64,000 bases of DNA from an uncultured Muribaculum sp. (GTDB lineage Bacteria > Bacteroidota > Bacteroidia > Bacteroidales > Muribaculaceae). Both the position numbers and the translations under genes were made by a program. A model generated the notes under the pieces. The model did no database searches and was not told the origin of the DNA. It was given only the letters and a program-made list of their open reading frames with translations. Below, piece by piece: positions 6,750 through 15,340 of the stretch. The DNA lies in NCBI GenBank assembly GCA_910587665.1, contig CAJUMZ010000004.1, forward strand, positions 62,001 through 126,000. Direction: 5' to 3'. The first letter of the stretch is position 1, and each line of letters begins with the position of its first letter.

Positions 6750-9290
6750 TTATTCTGCTGAGATATAGAACTTGCGGGTTGATGTCACACCGTGGTAGTC
6801 GAGTGAGGAGTACACGATCTCGTAGGTGTAGCCTGCTGTCAGCTTGAGTGCCACCTCATTCTGGGTGCCGGGGATTACCTCGTTCATAAACTTGGCGGAG
6901 TTGGCATCCGTAAGGAGTGTGGTGTCGGTAACCTTTGTCTTGGTATCGTAGACGTTGGTCACGGCTACATATTTACGGAACGAAGGTACGATCATGTCAC
7001 CGGTGTAGCTTGTCGGACACAGTTTCACTGCGTCGCCGCCGTTGAGCACGAATGCGGTAGGCATTGTCTCGGAGTTGCTGACCTGATGGAACGCTCCGTT
7101 GTCACCGCTATACAGCATGGTCACTTGCAGATAGTGGTTGGGGTCTTCGAGCAGGCGGTTGATGCGGTTGAGGAAACCGTTGACCTTATCGACATAGCCG
7201 TTGACGGTGCCGAGATAGCCGTTGACCTTATCCTGGATCTCGGTGATGATTTTGTCAAACTGTCCCTCGATGTTGGTCTTCAACTTGGCCATCTCCCTAT
7301 TGATCTCTTCGTTGATCTGTTGGGCTACACTCGCCATAGCCTCTTTGAACTTCTGGTTTATTTGGGCACTTTGTCCTTGAAGCTGGGTTGTGATCGATTG
7401 ACTGATCTGATTCTCAAGGTTGGCGAAGTCGGTGACTCTGATAGGGTCGGGTTGTATATAGCCTATCTGAATTCCGTTATTGTCATATACTGGTGTCTTA
7501 GGTATGTTCACCACTATTTCAGCCCCGTCCAAAGAAACGGTAATTGTGCCGAAGGTAAAGCCGAGATTTACGTTGTCAAGTTTGAAGTTGAATGTCGGCA
7601 TGGTGATGTTCAGCTTGCTGTCAAGTGTGAACTCGTCGATCGGCGAGATTGTGCCAAGCGGCTTGAAGTGCTTGCCATAGAGGAATTTGTAGCTCAACGG
7701 CTTGAACGTGGTGGCGGCGAGACCGAATTCAGAATAGGTGGCGTCTTTTACCGTTTCGGTAGAGACTACGTCGCCGTTTTCGTCAAGGGTTTCCGTTTCA
7801 TATTCCCAATCGGCACGGATGCCTCTTGCAGGAACTTTATTGTTGAACTGGTTTGCGATAAGCTTTGCCACCTCTGCGATGTCGCTCAACGAGCGGCTTT
7901 CGAGCAGGCTTTCCACATTGTCCTTGAAGTTGTCGTCAAGGGTGAGCTTCACATCGTCAATCGAGGTGACGGGGACAGTGGCGTCAGTGACATAGAATCC
8001 GTTGGGTACATCACCCTCGGCGCGACCGTAGCCAAACATCAGTTCATCTGTGCTCTTTTCAAGACCTGACAGGGTGATGGCCGAAGTCTCGCCCTTGCTG
8101 TTGACAAGATTCCAGTTGGCGCCTTCCACATCAAGCCCGGCGGGATTGACACTCAGGTATACGGAGCCGAGTTTTACGTTGTCTTCACCATAGTCGGCGT
8201 GGAGCACTCCGTTAAAATTCTTGGTGTCGATGCCTCCGAGACGGCTCTTGTCGGAGTCGGTGATGACGATTGACTTGCTGTCATATTCGGTAGTTGAGCT
8301 GCTTACCGGCGGGAAGTTTACGTTGATGGCGTCACCGTAGTAGGCGATGAGCATCTTGGAGTTGACGTCGAGCGGGAGATTAAGCTTGCCGAACACCGGG
8401 TTGTTGACCTGCTGGAGCACTATACCGGTGACCAGGTGGTTGAGCTGTCCGGTTATTGCCTTGAGCTGCGAGTTGATTTTTTTGATGCTCGTCTCGTTGG
8501 CTTTTACCCGCTTTTCAAGTTTTATAAGGTCTTCAGCTGCTTTATCGGCAATCTCTTTTGCCGCGTCGGCAGTGGTTTTTGCTTCCGTAGCCGTGCTAAG
8601 GGCGCTTTGTGCTGTGGTCAATGCGGTTGCGGCATCACTTTTTGCCTTCGCTGCATCCTCGACAGCCTGCTTCATAAGTCCTTTTATCTTGGTTATGTCG
8701 ATTTTACCCTCTGCGTCGGTATAACCTTCAAGCAAAGCCTTCAGGATTGCCTCATTTTCTGCGGCAACGGCGGCTGCGGTATGTGCCTCGGTAAGCACTG
8801 TGGGGAGATCCGTGTTCCACTTTTTCAGAAGCTCCGCTACATCGGCAAGGCCGGGAATCTCCGTTATATTTGTGCTTTTCAGCGTCGACAGTGTAAGTTC
8901 GAGTGCTGCAAAACGGTCACCGATGCTGTTGTAGGTGGTGCCGTCGGCTGCCTTGAGAGCTCCGTCGATCTGGTCGAGATACCATTTCAGGGTATCATGC
9001 TTGCCTTTTGCTTTTACATAAGCGTTAAGGCATTCCTCAAATCCGGTCTCCTTGAAGTCGGCCCATGCCTTTTCACAGTCTTGCTTGCACTTTTCTTGTG
9101 CGGTCTTTAGTGCCTGCTGTGCCTGTTTGAGAGCCTCGATGTCGGCATCAATACGGGCGCCGAGAGTGGAATTGTCATCTCTCAATTGTGCATAAAGATC
9201 CTCGTCGGTGTCCTTGCATGAGGTCATCGGCACTGCACTACCGATGGCAATGGTTGCCACCAATAATCCATTGATTAGTTTTCGGTTCAT
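6750..9290 (-). CDS. Large coiled-coil surface lipoprotein
   Basis: An 846-residue lipoprotein. The lipobox ends at Cys25 (MTSC) and is followed by KDTDEDL, a Lys plus acidic run like the Bacteroidota lipoprotein surface-export signal. Residues about 35-280 are Ala/Lys/Glu-rich and predicted coiled coil, with repeated 'AKTAADAAK/AKSDAATALTTA' patterns. A beta-rich middle (about 290-600) and a second helical stretch (about 640-720, 'QINEEINREMAKLKTNIEG') follow, then a final beta domain. I know of similar Muribaculaceae/Bacteroides proteins without a function. It lies upstream of the OmpA-family gene in one operon. No exact TAnnTTTG element is seen in the 200 bases upstream. Confidence 0.78.
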   Translation of the reverse strand: MNRKLINGLLVATIAIGSAVPMTSCKDTDEDLYAQLRDDNSTLGARIDADIEALKQAQQALKTAQEKCKQDCEKAWADFKETGFEECLNAYVKAKGKHDTLKWYLDQIDGALKAADGTTYNSIGDRFAALELTLSTLKSTNITEIPGLADVAELLKKWNTDLPTVLTEAHTAAAVAAENEAILKALLEGYTDAEGKIDITKIKGLMKQAVEDAAKAKSDAATALTTAQSALSTATEAKTTADAAKEIADKAAEDLIKLEKRVKANETSIKKINSQLKAITGQLNHLVTGIVLQQVNNPVFGKLNLPLDVNSKMLIAYYGDAINVNFPPVSSSTTEYDSKSIVITDSDKSRLGGIDTKNFNGVLHADYGEDNVKLGSVYLSVNPAGLDVEGANWNLVNSKGETSAITLSGLEKSTDELMFGYGRAEGDVPNGFYVTDATVPVTSIDDVKLTLDDNFKDNVESLLESRSLSDIAEVAKLIANQFNNKVPARGIRADWEYETETLDENGDVVSTETVKDATYSEFGLAATTFKPLSYKFLYGKHFKPLGTISPIDEFTLDSKLNITMPTFNFKLDNVNLGFTFGTITVSLDGAEIVVNIPKTPVYDNNGIQIGYIQPDPIRVTDFANLENQISQSITTQLQGQSAQINQKFKEAMASVAQQINEEINREMAKLKTNIEGQFDKIITEIQDKVNGYLGTVNGYVDKVNGFLNRINRLLEDPNHYLQVTMLYSGDNGAFHQVSNSETMPTAFVLNGGDAVKLCPTSYTGDMIVPSFRKYVAVTNVYDTKTKVTDTTLLTDANSAKFMNEVIPGTQNEVALKLTAGYTYEIVYSSLDYHGVTSTRKFYISAE

Positions 9291-9456
9291 TTACGTTTGT
9301 TAATTAATTATTAATTGGTTAATACTTTTTCTTTGCTTTTTCCGTGTGTGTGATTTTTTCAAGCCATGATTTCGGTGTGTACCAAGTGTTAAATAGTCTT
9401 TAGAAAAAATCCGGCACGAATTTAACAAAAAAAACACCTATCAATATTTTTTTACT

Positions 9457-9464
9457 TAAATTTG
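9457..9464 (+). promoter_or_regulatory. -7 promoter element for the barrel protein at 9494
   Basis: TAAATTTG, an exact TAnnTTTG match 29 bases before the ATG at 9494, in the AT-rich region separating it from the divergent lipoprotein gene. Confidence 0.5.
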
Positions 9465-9493
9465 CGACAAAATCAAATTTTGGAGAAAATTCT

Positions 9494-10462
9494 ATGAAAA
9501 AAAGCATTATCACATTAATTTTTGCTTGTTGCTTATCAATGTCGGCAATACGGGCAAATGACCTGAAAAACAGTGAACAGACGGGAACTAGGCTCGCCGA
9601 CAGTTTCGATTTGGGAATCACCCTCGGCACTACGGGAGTAGGGGTGGAAGTAGCCGCAACGCCGGTGTCGTTTATGCGCCTCAGGGCGGGGGTGGATTTC
9701 ATGCCCAGGTTTAACGTGCCTTTATATTTTAATGTCGACAATTACCGTGACGGGGCGGTCGCCGGGACTGATTTCTCAAAATTACAGGAGATGATGAAAG
9801 AGATTTCAGGCTTTGATGTCGACCGTACGGTAAAGATGGATTGTAAGGCGAAAATGGTAAATTTCAAGCTGCTTGTTGACTTTTTTCCGCTGCGCAACAA
9901 GCATTGGTATGTGACAGCCGGCTTTTATTGGGGCACATCACGCATCGGCTCGGCTGTCAACGCTATGGAAGAGATGCCGTCGCTCGTAGCGATAGGCATG
10001 TACAACAAGATGCACGATTATGTCATGCGCACCGACTTTATCGAGCAGCCGGTGTATGACGACATATATCTTGATCCCGATGTAGCCGACCGCCTTAAAG
10101 AGCGCATGGAAAACTACGGCAGGATAGGTATCCATGTCGGCGATTATCCTGACGGCAGGCCCTATATGATGGAGCCGGGGTCTGACGCCACGGTAAAGGC
10201 CGACCTTATTGTAAACAGCTTCAAGCCTTACCTCGGGTTGGGCTATCTTACATCGTTTGGCAGTCACATTAATTTCGGTGTCGACGGCGGGGTGCTTTTC
10301 TGGGGCGGATCTCCAAAGGTCGTGACCCATGAAAATGTGGATCTTACAAAAGATGTTGACAATATTGCGGGAAAGGTAGGTTCATACGTCAGGGTGGCTA
10401 AGTCCATGAAGGTATACCCTGTATTGAACTTCCGTATCGCATATCGTTTCGGCTTTAAGTAA
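9494..10462 (+). CDS. Outer-membrane beta-barrel protein, unknown function
   Basis: A 322-residue exported protein. A signal peptide ends near residue 21 (LSMSAIRAND). The rest alternates barrel-like strands with longer loops and ends 'YPVLNFRIAYRFGFK', a typical outer-membrane C-terminus with terminal aromatic residues. Phrases such as 'FDLGITLGTTGVGVEVAAT' and 'FKPYLGLGYLTSFGSH' match generic Bacteroidota barrel proteins. It is divergent from the coiled-coil lipoprotein, has its own promoter element (9457-9464) and terminator (10545-10584), and is probably monocistronic. Confidence 0.75.
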   Translation: MKKSIITLIFACCLSMSAIRANDLKNSEQTGTRLADSFDLGITLGTTGVGVEVAATPVSFMRLRAGVDFMPRFNVPLYFNVDNYRDGAVAGTDFSKLQEMMKEISGFDVDRTVKMDCKAKMVNFKLLVDFFPLRNKHWYVTAGFYWGTSRIGSAVNAMEEMPSLVAIGMYNKMHDYVMRTDFIEQPVYDDIYLDPDVADRLKERMENYGRIGIHVGDYPDGRPYMMEPGSDATVKADLIVNSFKPYLGLGYLTSFGSHINFGVDGGVLFWGGSPKVVTHENVDLTKDVDNIAGKVGSYVRVAKSMKVYPVLNFRIAYRFGFK

Positions 10463-10544
10463 TGCGATCATATAGAGTGATTGTGAACTCTGTGACGTCG
10501 TGAAAAACACACATATATAATTACATGTCAGAGACGTCACGTTT

Positions 10545-10584
10545 ATCAGGGAGAGGAAGTGCATGCCTTTCCCTGATTTTTTTA
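10545..10584 (+). terminator. Intrinsic terminator after the 9494 gene
   Basis: An 8-bp stem (ATCAGGGA 10545-10552 with TCCCTGAT 10570-10577) is followed by a T-run. It lies 82 bases past the stop codon. Confidence 0.8.
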
Positions 10585-10617
10585 TGTCCGCCGACTTTCT
10601 GCTTGTTCCTGTCAATG

Positions 10618-10645
10618 GCGAGGGCGACCTCACGGCCGCCCTCGC
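10618..10645. repeat. 9-bp inverted repeat between convergent genes
   Basis: GCGAGGGCG (10618-10626) pairs with CGCCCTCGC (10637-10645) around a 10-base loop. There is no T-run on either side, so a terminator role for gdhA on the minus strand is only possible, not shown. Confidence 0.5.
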
Positions 10646-10717
10646 TTCATCTAATGAAAAAATCAAAATGACGGGCGATATGTCTGTTCGCCCAAGTATT
10701 CTCAGGAGGAGAGTTTT

Positions 10718-12055
10718 TTAGATTATGCCTTGTCCCATCATGGCGTTTGCCACCTTCATGAAGCCGGCGATGTTGGCGCCTTTCATGTAGTTGATGAAGC
10801 CGTCAGGCTCGGTGCCGTATTTGACACACTGCTCGTGGATGGCATCCATTATGCCGTGAAGTTTTTCGTCAACTTCCTCGGCACTCCATGTAAGGTGCAT
10901 GGCATTTTGGCTCATTTCAAGTCCTGATGTAGCCACGCCGCCTGCATTCACAGCCTTGCCGGGGGCATATACCGTGCGGGTCTCGATGAAATGGTCGATT
11001 GCCTCGGGCGTGCATCCCATGTTGGACACCTCGGCTACGAGCTGCACCTTGTTGTCGACAAGCTGTCGGGCATCGTCGCCGTCAAGCTCGTTCTGGGTGG
11101 CGCAGGGCAGGGCGATGTCGACCTTCTGCTCCCATGGCTTGCGACCGGGGAAGAATGTAGCGCCCGGATATTTCTCTGCATATGGCTCCACGATATCGTT
11201 GCCCGATGCGCGGAGTTCAAGCATGTAGTCGATCTTCTCGCCGGAAATGCCGTCAGGGTCATATACATAGCCGTCGGGTCCGGAGATGGTCACGACCTTT
11301 GCACCAAGTTCGGTCGCCTTAAGCGCGGCGCCCCATGCCACATTGCCGAATCCGGAGATTGCGACGGTCTTGCCTTTGATGGAGTCGCCTTTACGGGCAA
11401 GCATGTTGTTTACGAAATATATGGCTCCGTAGCCGGTGGCCTCGGGGCGTATGCGCGAGCCTCCGAAGTCAAGTCCCTTGCCGGTGAATGTGCCTGTGTG
11501 CTCGTCGACAAGTTTCTTGTACATTCCATACATATATCCTACCTCTCTACCGCCTACGCCGATGTCGCCTGCCGGCACGTCGCGGTCGGGACCGAGGTTT
11601 TTCCACAGTCCGAGCATAAATGCCTGGCAGAATCGCATGATTTCACGGTCGCTCTTTCCGCGCGGCGAGAAGTCGCTGCCTCCCTTTGCTCCGCCCATCG
11701 GAAGGGTGGTGAGGGCATTCTTGAATGTTTGCTCAAATCCCAAGAATTTAAGGATCGAGAGGTTTACCGACGCATGGAAGCGTATGCCGCCTTTATACGG
11801 GCCTATGGCGTTGTTAAACTGTACCCTGTATCCGAGATTGGTCTGTACCTCCCCCTTGTCATCGGTCCATGTGACGCGGAATGTCACTATGCGGTCCGGC
11901 TCGACCATGCGCTCGATGATGCGGGCTTTCTCAAATTCGGGATGACGGTCATATACGTCACCTACTGAAAGTAACACTTCCCTGACTGCCTGAAGATACT
12001 CTTTTTCTCCCGGGTGTTTTGCCTCAAGGGCATTCATGATATTATTGATATCCAT
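10718..12055 (-). CDS. gdhA: NADP-type glutamate dehydrogenase
   Basis: A 445-residue enzyme of the hexameric glutamate dehydrogenase family. It interconverts 2-oxoglutarate plus ammonia and glutamate in the cytoplasm, the main ammonia-assimilation step in many Bacteroidales. Visible marks are the glutamate/catalytic-lysine segment 'LPMGGAKGGSDFSPRGKS' near residues 117-134, the Rossmann element 'VAISGFGNVAWGAA' near 231-244, and 'EVSNMGCTPEA' near 342. Length and order match the roughly 445-450 residue bacterial class; NADP preference is assumed from that class. It has its own promoter element (12091-12098) and no operon partner. Confidence 0.97.
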   Translation of the reverse strand: MDINNIMNALEAKHPGEKEYLQAVREVLLSVGDVYDRHPEFEKARIIERMVEPDRIVTFRVTWTDDKGEVQTNLGYRVQFNNAIGPYKGGIRFHASVNLSILKFLGFEQTFKNALTTLPMGGAKGGSDFSPRGKSDREIMRFCQAFMLGLWKNLGPDRDVPAGDIGVGGREVGYMYGMYKKLVDEHTGTFTGKGLDFGGSRIRPEATGYGAIYFVNNMLARKGDSIKGKTVAISGFGNVAWGAALKATELGAKVVTISGPDGYVYDPDGISGEKIDYMLELRASGNDIVEPYAEKYPGATFFPGRKPWEQKVDIALPCATQNELDGDDARQLVDNKVQLVAEVSNMGCTPEAIDHFIETRTVYAPGKAVNAGGVATSGLEMSQNAMHLTWSAEEVDEKLHGIMDAIHEQCVKYGTEPDGFINYMKGANIAGFMKVANAMMGQGII

Positions 12056-12090
12056 ATCTAATGTGTATTAAGTTATGAATGATTCATACA

Positions 12091-12098
12091 CAAATATA
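12091..12098 (-). promoter_or_regulatory. -7 promoter element for gdhA
   Basis: Reads TATATTTG on the minus strand, an exact TAnnTTTG match 35 bases before the gdhA ATG. Confidence 0.55.
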
Positions 12099-12132
12099 AA
12101 CAATAAAATTTAACAAAGTGTCATAAAAACGT

Positions 12133-12167
12133 AAAAAAAATAACGGCTGCCTGTCAGGACAGCCGTT
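12133..12167 (-). terminator. Intrinsic terminator after the Spy-like gene
   Basis: On the minus strand an 8-bp stem (AACGGCTG / CAGCCGTT, plus arms 12142-12149 and 12160-12167) with a 10-base loop is followed by ATTTTTTTT. It separates the Spy-like gene from gdhA. Confidence 0.88.
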
Positions 12168-12192
12168 AAGTGTTGATTTATACCGCTTTTTA

Positions 12193-12732
12193 TTATTTTT
12201 CAGCCTTCGGCATGGGGCGTTTCATGTCGACCCTGCGGTCACCCTTTTTGAAATCGCCTTTCTTTACCGCACGCATGTTGTGATGGGCGGCGCGGTCATT
12301 TCCCGGAGCGGAGACAACGATATTTTCAAGAAATACCACATACTGCTCGGGGGTAAGCACTTCCTTTACACCGTTGAGATACTCCTTTTTGTTGGCCTTG
12401 ACCATTGAGTCGCGCTGTTGGAAACGCTCCTTTTTAGCTTTGCCTGCGGCTTCGCATTTTGCCTTGCGCTGTTCTTTCAGAGTGGCAAGCTTTGCCTTCT
12501 GTGCGTCGGTAAGATTGATTCCTTCAAAAGGATCTGCGGCGCAGGGTCTTTGTGCCGGGCATGCTTTTGCATTTTTTGCGCAAAGTTTTGCGTCTTTAGG
12601 GCATGTCTGGGGATTGGCGCACTGGGCTGTGGTATTGCAGCAGTCAGCTGATTTTGCCGGAGTTTGTGCGATTGCACTGAAAGAGAAGAGCGATGCAGCG
12701 ATGACTGCGATTGATAAGATACCTTTTTTCAT
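12193..12732 (-). CDS. Cys-rich Spy/CpxP-like periplasmic protein
   Basis: A 179-residue exported protein with a signal peptide to about residue 22 (LFSFSAIAQ). The N-terminal third of the mature part is unusually Cys-rich, with about eight Cys between residues 30 and 66 in spaced patterns (DCCNTTAQC, NPQTCPKD, KACPAQRPC). The C-terminal half has the LTxxQ-type signature twice: 'LTDAQKAKLATLKEQRKAK' and 'LTPEQYVVFLE', as in Spy/CpxP chaperones and metal-responsive periplasmic proteins. The tail is strongly basic. A metal-binding or envelope-stress role is plausible but unproven. Confidence 0.7.
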   Translation of the reverse strand: MKKGILSIAVIAASLFSFSAIAQTPAKSADCCNTTAQCANPQTCPKDAKLCAKNAKACPAQRPCAADPFEGINLTDAQKAKLATLKEQRKAKCEAAGKAKKERFQQRDSMVKANKKEYLNGVKEVLTPEQYVVFLENIVVSAPGNDRAAHHNMRAVKKGDFKKGDRRVDMKRPMPKAEK

Positions 12733-12869
12733 TAGTTCTGTTTTTATTAAGTTGTTAAATGTTTTGCTTTTCGTTTGTTACTGATACTTTGACACTAATA
12801 ACAATCGTGCGTTTAAATTGTCGGAATTGATTAACTTAGATTTAACATTTAACAACTCATCGGAACATT

Positions 12870-13286
12870 TTACCTTAACCTGTCGTAGCTTTTCAGCAGG
12901 CGTTCGTCGGCAGCCATGCGTGAGCGTGCCAGTATGGTCAGTATCAATGCCGGCACGGGCAATGTGGCAGTCCACGACATCTCAAGGATATAGCCCAAGG
13001 ATGGTAGCATAAGAATCACTATTATTATGATTGAAACGAGCTCAAGCAGCACGCTTATCAACGCCACCTTTTTCTGTAGTCCGAGGTTGCGGTAAAGGAA
13101 GATATCTATTATAAGAAGTATGGTCACAAGAATGTTGACGATGAACAGGGGCTGGAAGTTTAAGGCGGTGACGCTTCCATGGTCTCCGCAGGCAAGAGTG
13201 CCGTTGCCGAGTGACAGGAATGAGACGAGTGCCATGCAGATGGCTGCGATGAGGAGAAACACGGTTTGCCAGCGTTGTATTACCAT
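12870..13286 (-). CDS. DUF4293 family membrane protein
   Basis: A 138-residue protein with four hydrophobic segments (about residues 7-26, 44-64, 73-93 and 100-122), starting 'MVIQRWQTVFLLIAA', the hallmark of the Bacteroidota DUF4293 family. The second segment follows 'LNFQPLFIVNIL'. The last 18 residues are charged and cytoplasmic-looking (SRMAADERLLKSYDRLR). Function unknown. It is divergent from the ABC-F gene, and a minus-strand promoter element lies at 13338-13345. Confidence 0.85.
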   Translation of the reverse strand: MVIQRWQTVFLLIAAICMALVSFLSLGNGTLACGDHGSVTALNFQPLFIVNILVTILLIIDIFLYRNLGLQKKVALISVLLELVSIIIIVILMLPSLGYILEMSWTATLPVPALILTILARSRMAADERLLKSYDRLR

Positions 13287-13337
13287 AATGAAGTAAGTTT
13301 TTTAAGTGAAGTGAATTTGAATTAATTGATTATAAGG

Positions 13338-13345
13338 CAAAATTA
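13338..13345 (-). promoter_or_regulatory. -7 promoter element for the DUF4293 gene
   Basis: Reads TAATTTTG on the minus strand, an exact TAnnTTTG match about 50 bases before the start codon. Confidence 0.5.
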
Positions 13346-13367
13346 CGAAATTTCGTCAAATATTTCG

Positions 13368-13375
13368 TACCTTTG
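13368..13375 (+). promoter_or_regulatory. -7 promoter element for the ABC-F gene
   Basis: TACCTTTG, an exact TAnnTTTG match, 41 bases before the ATG at 13417. A short palindrome ACGAAATTTCGT (13345-13356) lies upstream. Confidence 0.55.
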
Positions 13376-13416
13376 CAGTCCTAAATTGAATACGTATATA
13401 TCTCAACATATATAAT

Positions 13417-15033
13417 ATGATAGCGGTCAATAATTTAACACAACAATTCGGCAAGCGCGTGCTTTTTCAGGATGTCAATCTTAAGTTTACTCCCGGAAAC
13501 TGCTACGGCATAATCGGTGCCAACGGTGCCGGAAAATCAACTCTGATGCGCATATTGAGCGATCAGCTTTCACCTACCCACGGCTCTGTTACCCAAGGTC
13601 CGGGTGAACGTATGTCGGTGCTTGAGCAGGATCACTTTAAGTTTGACGAGTGCACTGTGCTTGACACTGTGCTTCAAGGTCATACCGTATTGTGGGATAT
13701 AATAAAGGAGAAAGATGCCATATATGCCAAGGCTGATTTTTCCGATGAAGACGGTGTAAGGGCAGCCGAGCTTGAAGAGAAATTTGCAGAGCTTGAGGGC
13801 TGGAATGCCGAGAGTGACGCCGCCGCTCTTCTCAGCGGGCTCGGCATCAAGGAAGACAAGCATTACATGCTTATGAAAGATATGAGCGGTAATGAAAAGG
13901 TGCGTGTGCTTCTTGCAAAGGCGCTTTTCGGCAATCCTGACAATCTGCTGCTCGACGAGCCTACCAACGACCTTGACCTTGACACGGTCGCGTGGCTTGA
14001 GGATTACCTGTCGAAGTTTGAAAATACCGTGCTTGTGGTGTCCCACGACCGTCACTTCCTTGACTCGGTGTGCACTCATACGCTTGACATAGATTATAAT
14101 AAGATGACTCTTTTTGCCGGCAACTACAGTTTCTGGTATGAGTCGTCGCAGCTCGCCCTGCGCCAGCAACAGCAGCAGAACAAGAAGGCTGAAGAAAAAC
14201 GCAAGGAATTGCTTGAGTTCATCCAGCGTTTCTCGGCTAATGTCGCCAAATCGAAGCAGACCACTTCCCGCAAGAAGATGCTTGAAAAGCTTAATGTGGA
14301 GGAGATCCAGCCATCTTCGCGCCGCTATCCGGGCATTATTTTCACCCCGTCACGCGAGCCGGGCAATAAAATACTTGAAGTCAAGGGCCTTACCGCCTCA
14401 GTCGACGGTGAAGTGCTTTTCAAGGATATTAATTTTACGATAGAAAAGGGTGATAAGGTAGCTTTCCTGAGCCATGACCCGCGTGCCATGACCGCTCTCT
14501 TTGAAATTGTGACAGGCAACCGCAAGGCTGACGAAGGCACATATGACTGGGGACAGACAATCACGACCGCTTATCTGCCTCTCGACAACAGTAAATTTTT
14601 CAACACCGACATGAATCTTGTCGACTGGCTTTGCCAATGGAGCGACGATTCAAGCGAAATATATCTTAAAGGATTTCTCGGCAAGATGCTTTTCTCCGGC
14701 GAAGAGGTGTTGAAAAAAGCCTCGGTGCTTTCCGGTGGTGAGAAGATGCGTTGCATGATTGCGCGCATGATGATGAAGGATGCCAATACATTGATTCTCG
14801 ACTCCCCGACAAATCACCTGGACCTGGAATCGATTCAGGCATTCAACAACACCCTTCAGTCATTCAAGGGCAATATCCTGTTCGCGTCGCATGACCATGA
14901 GTTTATTCAGACTGTCGCCAACCGCATAATCGAGCTGACCCCCGGTGGCATCATCGACAAGATGATGGACTACGACGATTATATCACCGACGAGCGTGTG
15001 GCTGCGGCACGTGAGCGTCTTTACAATAACTAA
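13417..15033 (+). CDS. ABC-F family ATPase with degenerate second site
   Basis: A 538-residue ABC-F protein (YbiT-like order): two ATP-binding domains joined by a charged linker (about 240-295, 'QLALRQQQQQNKKAEEKRKE'), no membrane segments. ABC-F proteins act on the ribosome. Domain 1 is intact: Walker A GANGAGKS 34-41, signature MSGNEK, Walker B LLLDEPTNDLD with Asp180-Glu181. Domain 2 is not: the Walker A position reads LSHDPRAM (351-358), with no Gly-Lys-Ser/Thr, and the Walker B end reads LILDSPTNHLD, so the catalytic Glu is Ser463. Its signature LSGGEK (438-443) is kept. I recall similar changes in other Bacteroidales homologs, so this is probably a lineage trait rather than a damaged gene. 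A Dabb-protein gene follows 13 bases later. Confidence 0.92.
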   Translation: MIAVNNLTQQFGKRVLFQDVNLKFTPGNCYGIIGANGAGKSTLMRILSDQLSPTHGSVTQGPGERMSVLEQDHFKFDECTVLDTVLQGHTVLWDIIKEKDAIYAKADFSDEDGVRAAELEEKFAELEGWNAESDAAALLSGLGIKEDKHYMLMKDMSGNEKVRVLLAKALFGNPDNLLLDEPTNDLDLDTVAWLEDYLSKFENTVLVVSHDRHFLDSVCTHTLDIDYNKMTLFAGNYSFWYESSQLALRQQQQQNKKAEEKRKELLEFIQRFSANVAKSKQTTSRKKMLEKLNVEEIQPSSRRYPGIIFTPSREPGNKILEVKGLTASVDGEVLFKDINFTIEKGDKVAFLSHDPRAMTALFEIVTGNRKADEGTYDWGQTITTAYLPLDNSKFFNTDMNLVDWLCQWSDDSSEIYLKGFLGKMLFSGEEVLKKASVLSGGEKMRCMIARMMMKDANTLILDSPTNHLDLESIQAFNNTLQSFKGNILFASHDHEFIQTVANRIIELTPGGIIDKMMDYDDYITDERVAAARERLYNN

Positions 15034-15046
15034 TTTCAATATACTT

Positions 15047-15340
15047 ATGGTAAAGCATATAGTTACATTCAAGTTGACCGGAACCGATGAGGAGCGTCGT
15101 AAGGTGGCTGAGGCGTTTCGTGACGCCCTGCTCGCATTGCCGGGTCAGATAGATGTGCTTGAATCAATGGAAGTGGGCATCAACGAGAATCCTGCCGAAA
15201 GCTGGGATGTCGTGTTGACCGCCGTTGTGCCGACTCTTGTCGACGTGGCGGTGTATGCCAATCATCCGGCACATCTTGCTGCTGCCGGTCTGCTTGCCGG
15301 ACACAAAGCCGACCGTGCTTGTGTCGACTATGAGTTCTAA
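15047..15340 (+). CDS. Dabb family (stress-responsive A/B barrel) protein
   Basis: A 97-residue protein beginning 'MVKHIVTFKL', the standard opening of Dabb domains (dimeric alpha/beta barrel). 'LPGQIDVLESMEVGINE' and a late 'YANHPAHLAAAGLL' complete the fold's usual pattern. The start at 15047 fits the domain exactly; an upstream in-frame start would overlap the ABC-F gene. It sits 13 bases after the ABC-F gene, probably in one transcript, and ends in a 4-base convergent overlap with trkA. The substrate is unknown. Confidence 0.87.
   Translation: MVKHIVTFKLTGTDEERRKVAEAFRDALLALPGQIDVLESMEVGINENPAESWDVVLTAVVPTLVDVAVYANHPAHLAAAGLLAGHKADRACVDYEF

Noticed and set aside
7086..8069. A 327-codon plus-strand frame opposite the coiled-coil lipoprotein
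   Set aside because: It is antisense to a lipoprotein with clear signal and coiled coils and has no start signals or domain.
10991..11968. A 325-codon frame opposite gdhA
   Set aside because: It is antisense to a complete glutamate dehydrogenase; its length only reflects codon bias.
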